DNA of 20,860 bases from Podochytrium sp. JEL0797. Taxonomy: Eukaryota; Chytridiomycota; Chytridiomycetes; Chytridiales; Chytriomycetaceae. Under the pieces are notes generated by a model. It did no database searches and had not been told where the DNA came from. It saw nothing but the letters and a program-made list of their open reading frames with translations. Made by a program: the position numbers and the translations under genes. Shown one piece after another: positions 8,608 through 18,533 of this stretch (positions are counted from its first letter, which is position 1; every line of letters begins with the position of its first letter). The stretch covers positions 1-20,860 of the forward strand of contig JADGJG010000406.1 of NCBI GenBank assembly GCA_027596195.1. Reading direction: 5' to 3'.

Positions 8608-11600
8608 TCAAAAAATCCCTTCCTCCTCCCCAAACTGTCCCCTTGACTCCCAATACCCACCCTTGAACCTCCACTCCCCATCCACAAACTCAAACCACCT
8701 CGGCGTCCACACCTCCCCTGCCACTTCCCTCCGCTTCCTCGTCTCCCGCTGCTTCTGCTCCAACCGCGCCTTCTCCACCTCCGCCTCCTCCGCCCTCCCA
8801 TCCTCATACATCCTCTGATCCCCTCGCAATCGCGTATCCGTGACGGGAAGTTTACCCACCAAGTCGGGCGTGATTTCGTTCAACTCCACCGCGAGACTAC
8901 TGAACCCGTACATTTGGGCTTGATGCAACGGTTGCGGGTCCGCGCGCCACACGACCTCCAATTGATTCGGGTTCGAAGGATGGTGTCGATAAATCTGCTG
9001 GTCCCAGGTTCCCGTCAAACAAGCCACCTCGCGGCCTTGTGGGTCCAACACGGACCCTGAGACTTCGTTTTTGGCAGTGGAGAAGTACCCGGCTTCTTTG
9101 AATTGGAGGGACACGCTGAAACCGGTGGTGCGGCTTGTGACTTTGAGGGGGCCGTAGTGTTCGAGGTACCGGTTTCCGGCAAAGAGGTTGCGCATGCATG
9201 TGGTGACTTTGGACCATTGGAGGTGGTCTTTTTGGAGGGGGAGTGTGACGTTGACTGGGGTTGTTTCGATCGGGAGGAAGGTTTAGAAAACAAGAATCGG
9301 AAGTGCGGCACACGCAAAACGCGTTCAAAAAGCAAAACCCAAAAAACAAGGCTCACCCGTCCCACTCGGACACAACTCCATCGACTTTCCCCAAAACTTG
9401 CTCTTGACCAAATTATCCTGATAAAACTCATACACCCCATCCTTGTGTCTCGCATGACACGCCATCACGGGCGGATGGTGGCTCACCTTCTCACTCACGA
9501 ACCGGAACCCTCGATCCGCCTCGCGATCGCATTCATACGTTTCTCCGAGAAGCGGGTTGAATGGTTTCCGCGCCACACGGTTCACGGTGCTCGCGTACCC
9601 GGAGACCGCGAATGCGGCCACGAGTATGATGCGGGTGATGGGGTCGGTGGTGCGGCCGGCGGTTTCGAGGAGGGTTGCGTATTCGAGTTCTTCGGTGAGT
9701 TTTTGGAGGAGGTTGAGGGGTTCGTTGAGGGCGATGGGCATGGCGATTGTGGAGAGGTCTTTGCCAACGTTTGTGCGGAGGAGGGAGAAGATGTTGATGG
9801 TTTCCATGGAGACTGGGGGTGCGGGGAGGGTTTTGCGGCGAGTGATGATGGGGAGGGTATATGGGGGTGGAGTCGTCGCGTCCAATTTTGTTGACATGCC
9901 AGGGTCGTGATGGAGTTGGCTGTTTCTGGGCGTCGAGTCCGCCGCCGATTCCACCTCCAAAGACTCCACCGCGGCAGCAACGGGAGTGGATTCCGACTCC
10001 TCTGGTTCCAACGCTATTGTCACGATGGGCGCCAGTTTCGCGGTAACCATGTCCTCGCTGTCCTCATCGTCCTCTTCAATGTTGACAACCCCCTCACTCT
10101 CCCGTCCAGATGATTCCCCGCCACCTTTGTGCCAAACAACCTCCACTTCGTCCTCTTCGTCTTCCTCCTCCAAGTCACATGCTTCTGAACCCACCGACTC
10201 AAACTCGGCCGCATCGAAAAATTCAATCCGCGAACTGTTCATACTCATGCTCTCGACATCCATCTGCACCCCCCTGACGCCACGAAATGCAGACTCGGGC
10301 ACCGGTGAGAGGCCGTTGAGAAGCCGCGTGCGGTTGTTGTCGGCGAGACAAGATGCGAAGGCGGTTTCGGAGCTCGACAGGAGTTGTGTGAGGTGTTGAG
10401 TCGAGGTGTGAGTTTGTTGGGTGTAGAGTGAGAAGGCGGTTTGGGAGGCGAGGATGGACTTGGTGAGGGTTGTCGAGAGGGCAGATGGATCGGCGGTCGG
10501 GTCTGTGAGTTCGTTTTTAACAGAATTCCAGGCAACAGTGCGCTGACAAAAACATCCTTACCCAACTCGCTCAACGATTTCGACACTTCCAAGACCGCCA
10601 GCAAGCTCTCCTCCACCCTCTTCTGCAACTCCTCCAGTTCCGCAATCCCAACACCAGCGTCCCTGACCACCCCCCCATCCACTTCCCCATAATTCACGGA
10701 CGAGTCCACACTAAACCCGGACCCCACGCGCGTGACTTGTCGATGCGTCATGGGTGGAAGCTTGGACGTGGACCCGAGGCCGGCGTGGCTTTGCAGCGTC
10801 GACACCCACATTTGAAAGTCGGAAATGGTTTGAGCTTTCATGTGGAGTATTGTGGAGCCAGAGTCGATGTCGATGAGGAGGTTTTCTGGGTTGTGTTTTT
10901 GAGTGGCGGATTAGATTTGGCGGGTTGAAGAGATGAAGGGGAAATGATGGAGTGTGATTGATTTGGGGAGGCTGAATGAGCTTCCCATTCTCTGGAGCGA
11001 CTTCAGGCCTCATCAGTGCAAAATGAATTCCGACATCGTTTTAGATTCCACTCGGCCACTCCCCATCAATCTGATAAACACACCCTTGGGATCCATAGCC
11101 ACGAACAGAACGCGATTTCTCACCATGGTCCAATCGAATCGCCGCACACTGCAACGAAACCACCGCCCGAGGAGCACCCCCCTTCTCCTTGAAATAGCTC
11201 AAATTCCCATCCTGATCAATCACCATCCACCGTTTCAAATATCCCTGCAGCTTCCGGTTGCCCTTTTTGAGGATCCATCCTTCGACCAGTTTGGGGGACG
11301 CGCCACCGGTGGCGTCGTCTGAAATCACGGGACTCAATCCGCCCAGAATCGAGGGAGAGGCAAACAGGCTCACGGAGGCGGGATCAGCGATTTGCACGTC
11401 ATAAGCGAGTTTTTTGGAAGTGTTGACTGAAAACGAGTTGTCAAACACAAGAATGTACACGCCGGGTTCGACAATGGCAAACTCGCCACGGATCAAACCC
11501 TTGGCCGAGTCGTAGTGTGTGATGGGGAGGAGTTCGGTGAGGTCAGCGAGATCGGGGGTTGGTGCTGGTTTTGGGATTGGCGCGGGATTGGAAGTTGGGG

Positions 11601-11850
11601 ATGGTGGTTCTGCGCTTGAAACGGTGCGGTTTCTCGTGGGAAGGAAGCTGTTTGACAGTGAGCGTTTGACTTGGCGTTCGGTGTTGCTGCGGCGAGGAGT
11701 TCCAGGCGGGGACGAGGCTTTGCGGAAAAAGAGGCCGAACGAGATGTTTTTGCGCATCGTGCGGAACTGCCACACGAGCGAAAGACCCGGTGAAGAAGCG
11801 GTGACCTCGTGGCGGAAGGTGGCGCGCGCCTTGACAGTCACTTCGTGCAT
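8608..11850 (-). CDS. Osh3-type oxysterol-binding-related protein (GOLD-PH-FFAT-ORD)
   Basis: Exons on the minus strand: 11850-11124, 10885-10562, 10502-9357, 9254-8608, 947 aa; introns are 238, 59 and 102 bp. The N-terminal region (MHEVTVKARATFRHEV, SLVWQFRTMRKNISFGLFF) is a GOLD-like domain with a Ser/Pro-rich insert. A PH domain spans about 188-276 (EGWILKKGNRKLQGYLKRW to DFQMWVSTLQSH). A coiled-coil-like stretch lies at about 305-350. A FFAT motif EFFDAAE is at 444-450, followed by acidic tracts. The lipid-binding ORD starts near 572 (LLRTNVGKDLSTIAMPIALN, NPLLGETYEC) and has the family fingerprint as EKVSHHPP (688-695; usual EQVSHHPP). Such proteins exchange PI4P or sterol/phospholipid at ER contact sites; FFAT binds VAP in the ER and PH binds phosphoinositides. 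An upstream in-frame ATG at 11985 exists, but homology starts at 11850. It is divergent from the carotenoid oxygenase gene. Confidence 0.93.
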
Positions 11851-12040
11851 TTTCAGTGATTGCTGAACAATTTTCGCGATTACAACTGTTACTTTAGAAG
11901 AAAAAATATAAATGAAAGAGGGGGTGAACGATGTTTTCTCTTTCATGCGCCGCGAATTTGTAAGATTAAAAAGGGGACTTTTCAAGAATTTTCGTCAAAT
12001 TGATCAAATTGACCAAATTGACCCCACTCTCCACGCACGA
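11851..12040. promoter_or_regulatory. Divergent promoter region between Osh3-like and carotenoid oxygenase genes
   Basis: The 190-bp gap separates two start codons pointing apart. It holds an A/T-rich stretch (AAAAAATATAAATGAAAG near 11900) that could serve the minus-strand gene. It also holds three head-to-tail copies of the 9-mer TCAAATTGA (11995-12003, 12004-12012 and 12013-12021, the last with C first), ending 19 bp before the oxygenase ATG. No canonical TATA box is seen for the plus-strand gene. Confidence 0.55.
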
Positions 12041-13895
12041 ATGCTTTCCACTACAGGTACGCTCTTGAGCGTCGAGCGATCATAATTCGGCGCATTCCCT
12101 AACATCGATGCTTTCCCACAAGCCACAGAGACCCCGAAAGACGACTCCAAATGGCCGTTTGTCGCCATCTTTGACGACTTCACGGAGACGAATGAAGTTC
12201 TGGAACCTGTCGAATGCGTCGTTGAGGGATCGATCCCGAACTGGCTGAGTGGGCAGTTGTACCGAACCGGTCCAGGTAAGGAAAACGCATGAATATTAAG
12301 ATATCAACTCTTGTCTGTTGACCAGGAGTTTTCTCGTTCACGGGCAATGGGCGCAAGATCTCAATGAGCCATTGGGTATGTTCTTAGTTCTGCCCTCTTC
12401 TGCGTTTGTGGATCTGCTAAAACGATTCCGACAGTTTGACGGAATTGGTGTGACCCACCTTTTCCAAATCCACACGTCCGGAACTGTCACGTACCGCAAC
12501 TGCATCACTGGCAAAGCGCGCAAAGAATCTCTCGAAAAGAATGGGGTTCTTGGTGCAACGTTCGGACCCTCAGAGACGATTCACGAGGACCCATGCAAGG
12601 CTCTTTACAAGAAGGTCATGACGACGTTTGGACATCCCGATCAAGAAGGAAACATGAACACCACCATTTCTCCTCGGTTCGTGGTCCCAGGAAAGGACGC
12701 TCCCATTTGTGTCATCCGAACGGACGCGAACGGGCTGCAGATTATTGATCCCGTGACGTTGAAGCCCATTGAAAAGTCGGTCGCGAATTATGGAATCTTG
12801 GATGCTGCTGTAAGTCTCTGAACTGGCTGAGTTTTTTGATTTGTATTTCTGAACACCCAACAGCTCGGGAAAGGAACCCTTTCTGCCGCCCACGAGGAAT
12901 TTGACCCACTCACCAACTCGTTCATCAACCTTGTTGCCACTGTTTCCATGAAACCAGAATACATTGTGTTCGATTCGCCGCAATCCCTCCCAGCTCAACC
13001 CACCACCATCCTCGCCAAGTTTCGCGACTCGCACCTCGCATACCAGCACTCCTTTTCGTCGACACGCAAGTACATTGTCATTCAGCTGTGGCCAGTCGCG
13101 TTTGGACTCAAGGGGTTGAAGATTATGAAGACGGGGAATTTGACGGGAGCCATGGAATGGGATCCCAAACGCAAAACGAGGATGGTGGTGATTGATCGTG
13201 CGGAAAAGAAGGTGGTGGCCGAGTATCAACACGAAGCCGATTTCTGTTTCCACACTGTGAACGCGTTCGATGATGCGGAAACGGGGGATGTCGTGATGGA
13301 TCTGTTGATGTGTAAGACGGGGGAGGTGGTCATGGCTGGGTTTGGGGTTGCTGGAATGAGGGAGTCGAGTGACGCGACCGTTGTTGACCGAATCCGTGAG
13401 TTGAGCACGACAAGGTTCACGAGAATTCGGTTGCCTGGACTCGAGGTGGAGAAGAGCAAGTACGTTCAAGGCGATGTCATGTCCAAGACGGCTCCTCATA
13501 CACAGCTCGTGTTTGACAACCCGATTTCGATGGAACTCCCGCGAATCAACCAAGCGTGGAGACATCGACCCGATTACCGATTTGCGTATGGAGTTTCGAC
13601 CATGTTCAGACACTTGCATTCGCATGCGCTGTTTGACAGTCTTGTCAAGTTTGATACCTCCACGCAGAAGTATTTGTCGTGGTACAAGGTTGGACACAGT
13701 CCGAGTGAGCCCATGTTTGTTGCGAATCCTCACGGAGATGGGAGCGAGGATGATGGGGTTGTGCTTTCTGTTGTATTGGATGGGTCTTTGACAAAGAGTT
13801 ATCTGCTTGTGTTGGATGCCAAGACCTTTTTGGAGATTGCAAAGGCCGATATTGGACAAGCGTTGCCGTATGGATTCCATGGCGCATTTGTTTAA
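12041..13895 (+). CDS. Carotenoid cleavage oxygenase (RPE65/BCO/CarX family)
   Basis: Exons: 12041-12056, 12123-12275, 12326-12375, 12435-12809, 12864-13895 (introns 66, 50, 59, 54 bp), 541 aa, matching the family's roughly 530-600. Exon 1 is only 16 nt (MLSTT); intron 1 has a good branch site CTAAC at 12099-12103. Early motifs are GQLYRTGPG and FDGIGVTHLF. The four histidines that hold the catalytic Fe(II) are visible: AAHEEFDP, YQHSF, CFHTVNAFDD and the C-terminal GFHGAF. These enzymes split a carbon-carbon double bond of a carotenoid (or a stilbene) with O2; some fungal members make retinal for rhodopsins. The substrate cannot be read from sequence. The gene ends 82 bp from the convergent UNC93-like gene. 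A retinal-forming role is attractive if this is a chytrid, but that is inference. Confidence 0.93.
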
Positions 13896-13977
13896 ACTTA
13901 TTGGAGAAACAAGTAAAACGATTAACTCGTTTATTCTAATCTTTTAACATAGAAACAAAGAGGAATCAGAATCCGCC

Positions 13978-15419
13978 TCAGTGCTTGGCCTCCCCGACAA
14001 CTTCGACATTGTCGTCCGACGTGTCCTTAACAAACGACTTGGTGAAAAGCGCAAACATTCCAAGCGAGACAACACAAGGAATAACCATGATCCAGAACTG
14101 AGTGGTGGAGCTCAACGCGTTCCCCTTGGCATTCGTGAAAATGAGACCCGTCAAAGCCCATGCCAAGCCGTTTCCAGCCGATTGAGTGCCCTTGTAGAAT
14201 CCAGAGTAACGCGACAGAATCTCAGAGTCGTTCGAAATGGCTCCGATGAGGTAGTTGGTGTACACTTGGAAAAAGGCATCGTAAGCTCCGTAGCAGACGT
14301 AGAGGATGAATGGTCCAATGAAAGATCCGAACGAGTTGACAACGTCGATTTTGTTGGTGGCGTAGCCTTGGGAAACGGATTGGTACTCAAACGCGGCACC
14401 TCCTCCGAAAAAGACGAGAGTCGTGCCGGCCATGATGTAGAAACCAGTCCAGGCACGAGTGGTACGCGGATATTTGGTGTTGTCCAAGAACATGTGGCCA
14501 AGGACCCACGCTCCTCCAGCTTGAGCGGCCCAGTAGAAGACAGATTTGAGGTTGTTGGAGCGGCCAGAGAAGCTGGCACCGAATGGTCCGAATTGGTAAG
14601 TGTAAAACCAGTTGGAAGACATGCACGGGATCAACTATTATGGGAAAGGTCTGTTAAATAATTCATCATTTCGCGTTTGTTCAAACTACTCACAAGGGTC
14701 AACATGGCCGGGTTCGTGAAAAGCTTGAGAACCTCGACGAATTCGCGCAAAACGTTGGTGGATGGGGTCTCGACTTGGGTCTGGTCCTCACGGATAATGG
14801 TGCCTGGGGGCTGGATGAGGAGAGCGACGATGGATCCACAACCCATGAAGACAATGAAAACGAGGTACATGGCGTCTCCAATCGCGTAACCGCCGGCACC
14901 GGCACCCCAGGACAAGGCGGTAGAGATTGTGTTGCCAACGACGGAACCCAAGTTGAAAATGACCCAGAAGAGAGCAAAGAAGGTTCCCTTTTGGTTCTCG
15001 GTGGGGTAGGTCAGACAGATCTGGCCTTGAGCAGCCCAGAGCATTCCGGCACAGAGACCAACATACGCACCCGAGAAGATGGAGAATGTGTCGGCAGAGT
15101 TCGGGATGGGGGCTGTTGCGTCACCATTCTGAACCTTGAAGATGTTGTACTGAGCGGCAGCGTAAACGGCGTATCCGGTTCCTCCGATCATGGCGAGAAT
15201 ACGCGGTCCCAAAATGTTGTTGAGACCACCAGCAAGGAGACCCATGATCGCGAAGCAAAAGTAGAGAGCAGCGTTCTGCTGGTTCTTGACATCTTCGGCG
15301 GAAGGACCGGCGGTGGGAAGAGCGTTCAAAGCGTTGAACATTCCTGGGCAGAGGAAGCACACGAAGGCAATCACGTAAACTTGCGTTCTGGATTGGTTGA
15401 GAGTGTCGAAGAATCCCAT
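13978..15419 (-). CDS. UNC93-like major facilitator transporter, copy 1
   Basis: Exons on the minus strand: 15419-14694 and 14634-13978 with a 59-bp intron (GTGAGT...AATAG), 460 aa. The protein is almost wholly hydrophobic, with about 11-12 membrane segments (for example VYVIAFVCFLCPGMFNAL near the start and FWIMVIPCVVSLGMFALFT near the end). It has the small-residue-rich pattern of fungal and plant UNC93-like/DUF895 proteins in the MFS fold: PGMFNALNALPTAG, WAAQGQICLTYPTENQKGTF, SNWFYTYQFGPFGA. The C-terminal tail is short and charged (VKDTSDDNVEVVGEAKH). Animal UNC93 proteins regulate channels or receptors; the substrate of the fungal ones is unknown, so none is proposed. The protein is identical to that of copy 2. 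The 3' end faces the carotenoid oxygenase at 82 bp. Confidence 0.88.
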
Positions 15420-15477
15420 TGGTTGAGTGGTTGTTATTTGATTGTGGATGAGGAGGAGACGAGTGCGTCCCTTCGAG

Positions 15478-15543
15478 TATTTATGCGATCTGAGTTTGTT
15501 GAGTGCTGTTGAGTGCTTTTCGACCACGTGCGCCGTTGAGTGC
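15478..15543 (-). promoter_or_regulatory. UNC93-like promoter, copy 1: octamer array, E-box, TATA-like box
   Basis: On the minus strand, GCACTCAA occurs three times (plus coordinates 15499-15506, 15509-15516, 15536-15543). The palindrome CACGTG sits between the second and third (15525-15530). A TATA-like CATAAATA (15478-15485) lies about 60 bp before the ATG. The octamer is unassigned; CACGTG is the classic target of bHLH factors. Confidence 0.6.
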
Positions 15544-15632
15544 GATTTTTTTATCTGCCGCTTGCCGCTCACTTTGAATGAGGGTCTTGAAGTGCCACCC
15601 TCGCCGGATGGAAGGTCTCTTCTGATCGGATA

Positions 15633-16031
15633 AGGTACTGTTGGGTGTGAATACGGCTGACAGGATTTCCGTCCGAATGTGCCGACTCTGTTATCAGCGT
15701 TTCTTTTCGTCAGGCCAATGCGGTCATGAAACTTTCACATTCTGCGCGTCCACTGTGCAAGGGCTTTGACAGCATATTCTTGTATCTCCGTGTCTACCAC
15801 GCGCCCCATCGCACCCCCCAGCATTACAGAAGGTTTTTCGGATTTCAAAGATTATGGGTAGTTACGAGAGGGAAGAAATGGAAAATGGAAGCGTGGAGCT
15901 CAACCACATTGTGCTGACATTTTGCGACCAATTGGTCCCGAGATTTATTAATTCTGCTATCTGATACGTATAGCAAGCAATCACTGCCGCGCATTCGGAA
16001 GGAACCGCTACTCGCTCGCACTAATCAAAAA
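15633..16031. other. Spacer with no recognisable gene
   Basis: This lies between the duplicated block and the small unknown gene. It has only short open frames (up to 63 codons), no splice-supported exon and no RNA gene that I can see. It probably carries the 3' end of the small minus-strand gene. Confidence 0.4.
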
Positions 16032-16375
16032 CTACTCGACACCTTTGCCCATGCCGAGTTTCTTGTATTGTTCAAAGAGCGCGAGCGTTTCCTTGTCACT
16101 TGAGGGTCGCCAAGAATGGAAGAAAGAAATTCATCTGAAATCAAACACCCAAAAACAAAAAAACGAACCTTCTTCCCTTGCTTGACGGATTCCGTTTCCA
16201 TCTTTTTCCACTGACGGTCAATGCTTTTTTGCTTTTCTTGACGCATGTTTTCGACTTGTTTGGAGATTTTAATGGGAGTTGAGAAGCGTGGAATCGGCAG
16301 TAAATGGGTTTTGAATTCAATCTCCACACGCACACTCGCATTAACTTCTTCGAGAAAAACCATATCTTTTGTCAT
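16032..16375 (-). CDS. Small unknown protein, 88 aa, between the transporter copies
   Basis: I do not recognise this gene. A model with exons 16375-16169 and 16091-16032 (77-bp intron, GTTCGT...CAAG, phase 0) gives MTKDMVFLEEVNASVRVEIE at the start and ETLALFEQYKKLGMGKGVE at the end. The middle (about 40-70) is rich in Lys, Gln and Glu and looks like a charged helix. It has no cysteines, no membrane segment and no signal peptide. The second exon has the GC-rich third positions seen in neighbouring genes, which supports it. Without splicing the first frame would run on to 16025 through an unlikely tail; other donor sites (for example GTGTTTG inside the intron) are possible. An upstream exon cannot be excluded. 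Confidence 0.5.
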
Positions 16376-16529
16376 ACGTAATCGCTTGAGCGAATGGGAG
16401 ACACTATGATGCCCACTCTGGCTGCGAAGCGGGGAACAGTGAATAAGACTGCAAGGATAATGTAGCTTTATTTTTGTCGTTGAACCAAGTGATTGATTCC
16501 ATGATGAGAAGGATTAACGAGAAAAATCT

Positions 16530-18156
16530 GTTTATTCTAATATTTTGCCACAGAAACAAAGAGAGCTCGTAAAAGACTAAACACTACTCTCAGTGCTTGG
16601 CCTCCCCGACAACTTCGACATTGTCGTCCGACGTGTCCTTCACAAACGACTTGGTGAAAAGCGCAAACATTCCAAGCGAGACGACACAAGGAATAACCAT
16701 GATCCAGAACTGAGTGGTGGAGCTCAACGCGTTCCCCTTGGCATTCGTGAAAATGAGACCCGTCAAAGCCCACGCCAAGCCGTTTCCAGCCGACTGAGTG
16801 CCCTTGTAGAATCCAGAGTAACGCGACAGAATCTCAGAGTCGTTCGAAATGGCTCCGATGAGGTAGTTGGTGTACACTTGGAAAAAGGCGTCGTAAGCTC
16901 CGTAGCAGACGTAGAGGATGAATGGTCCAATGAAAGATCCGAACGAGTTGACAACGTCGATTTTGTTGGTGGCGTAGCCTTGGGAAACGGATTGGTACTC
17001 AAACGCGGCACCTCCTCCGAAAAAGACGAGAGTCGTGCCGGCCATGATGTAGAAACCAGTCCAGGCACGAGTGGTACGCGGATATTTGGTGTTGTCCAAG
17101 AACATGTGGCCAAGGACCCACGCTCCTCCAGCTTGAGCAGCCCAGTAGAAGACAGATTTGAGATTGTTGGAGCGGCCAGAGAAGCTGGCACCGAATGGAC
17201 CGAATTGGTAAGTGTAAAACCAGTTGGAAGACATGCACGGGATCAACTATTATGGGAAAGGTCAGTTAGAATAATTCATCATTTCGCGATTGTTCAAACT
17301 ACTCACAAGGGTCAACATGGCCGGGTTCGTGAAGAGCTTGAGCACCTCGACGAATTCGCGCAAAACGTTGGTGGATGGGGTCTCGACTTGGGTCTGGTCC
17401 TCACGGATAATGGTGCCTGGGGGCTGGATGAGGAGAGCGACGATGGATCCACAACCCATGAAGACAATGAAAACGAGGTACATGGCGTCTCCAATCGCGT
17501 AACCGCCGGCACCGGCACCCCAGGACAAGGCGGTAGAGATTGTGTTGCCAACGACGGAACCCAAGTTGAAAATGACCCAGAAGAGAGCAAAGAAGGTTCC
17601 CTTTTGGTTCTCGGTGGGGTAGGTCAGACAGATCTGGCCTTGAGCAGCCCAGAGCATTCCGGCACAGAGACCAACATACGCACCCGAGAAGATGGAGAAT
17701 GTGTCGGCAGAGTTCGGGATGGGGGCTGTTGCGTCACCATTCTGAACCTTGAAGATGTTGTACTGAGCGGCAGCGTAAACGGCGTATCCGGTTCCTCCGA
17801 TCATGGCGAGAATACGCGGTCCCAAAATGTTGTTGAGACCACCAGCAAGGAGACCCATGATCGCGAAGCAAAAGTAGAGAGCAGCGTTCTGCTGGTTCTT
17901 GACATCTTCGGCGGAAGGACCGGCGGTGGGAAGAGCGTTCAAAGCGTTGAACATTCCTGGGCAGAGGAAGCACACGAAGGCAATCACGTAAACTTGCGTT
18001 CTGGATTGGTTGAGAGTGTCGAAGAATCCCATTGGTTGAGTGGTTGTTATTTGATTGTGGATGAGGAGGAGACGAGTGCGTCCCTTCGAGTATTTATGCG
18101 ATCTGAGTTTGTTGAGTGCTGTTGAGTGCTTTTCGACCACGTGCGCCGTTGAGTGC
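16530..18156. repeat. Duplicated block, copy 2 (UNC93-like gene with promoter)
   Basis: Direct repeat of 13929-15543, offset by about 2.6 kb, containing the second complete UNC93-like gene and its proximal promoter. Loose similarity to copy 1 continues to about 18278 after an insertion of about 50 bp. The spacer between the blocks, with the small unknown gene, is not duplicated. Confidence 0.95.
16590..18032 (-). CDS. UNC93-like major facilitator transporter, copy 2
   Basis: Exons on the minus strand: 18032-17307 and 17246-16590, with a 60-bp intron at the same site as copy 1 (one base longer). The encoded 460 aa are identical to copy 1. All ten nucleotide changes I found in the coding sequence are silent, and eight lie in exon 2. 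The start is fixed by homology between copies; a longer open frame runs upstream to 18341, but it crosses the promoter elements and diverges from copy 1. The gene is complete and shows no sign of decay. It is divergent from the esterase gene, with a 501-bp gap. Both copies keep start, splice sites and stop, so both may be expressed. Confidence 0.88.
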
Positions 18157-18199
18157 AATTTTTTTTGTTTGCCGCTTGCCGCTCGTTGTGATTGAGTGC
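18091..18199 (-). promoter_or_regulatory. UNC93-like promoter, copy 2: octamer array with a fourth copy
   Basis: This has the same layout as copy 1: TATA-like box at 18091-18098, GCACTCAA (minus strand) at 18112-18119, 18122-18129 and 18149-18156, and CACGTG at 18138-18143. A further octamer at 18192-18199 has no counterpart in copy 1. The array lies in the gap shared with the divergent esterase. Confidence 0.6.
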
Positions 18200-18371
18200 C
18201 CTTCAGTGTCGAATTCTTTGCCGTCAGAGTGCCGTGTGCCACCTTCCACGGACGATCACATTCTCTTCTGAGCGGATTCGTTTCACGGCGACTTTTGAGT
18301 TTTGAGCCAAAAAAATGCACGTATCGCCCGCCTTCACACATGCTACTTCTTCTTCCCGTTTCGATTATCCT

Positions 18372-18508
18372 TATAAATGCACATTATATCAACTCCCCCC
18401 TGTCCCGATTCGCAGCATCCGATTTCAAAAATCTTGTCGCCGATCGCAGTTGGAAATCAATCGAGGATTCATCGCAACCTCATTTCGAACGATCGAACAA
18501 TGTACTAA
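18372..18508 (+). promoter_or_regulatory. TATA box and minimal uORF before the esterase
   Basis: TATAAA at 18372-18377 lies 157 bp before the chosen esterase start. Between them the only other ATG is at 18500, giving the two-codon frame ATG TAC TAA (18500-18508). The TATA position argues against using the upstream in-frame ATG at 18315 as the protein start. Confidence 0.5.
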
Positions 18509-18533
18509 TTTTCATTCGCTAAACCCAACACCA

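Larger units (their letters stand above)
13929..15543. repeat. Duplicated block, copy 1 (UNC93-like gene with promoter)
   Basis: This block matches 16530-18156 in the same orientation. From 14731 to 15543 the two are identical over 813 bp. From 13978 to 14730 I count ten coding changes plus a few in the intron. The 3' untranslated part is more diverged and has an 11-bp length difference. Weaker similarity continues upstream to about 15632 (ending CTCTTCTGATCGGAT versus CTCTTCTGAGCGGAT). Confidence 0.95.

Noticed and set aside
9103..9894. 263-codon plus-strand open frame opposite the Osh3-like gene
   Set aside because: It is a shadow of exons 3 and 4 and crosses the intron at 9255-9356. It is Gly/Glu/Val-rich without any domain, while the other strand has clear ORD motifs.
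12570..13880. 436-codon minus-strand open frame opposite the carotenoid oxygenase
   Set aside because: It lies opposite exons 4 and 5 and spans the intron 12810-12863. It has no recognisable domain, and the sense strand carries all four iron-binding histidines.
16593..18125. 510-codon open frame on the plus strand, antisense to UNC93-like copy 2
   Set aside because: It runs codon-opposed to the transporter exons and straight through its intron. In copy 1 the same frame is broken by stops around the intron. Its charged, Gly/Glu/Ser-rich composition is what the reverse of hydrophobic membrane codons gives.
18315..18533. Esterase starting at the upstream in-frame ATG 18315
   Set aside because: That ATG lies before the TATAAA at 18372, and the extra residues show no conserved or targeting-like character.
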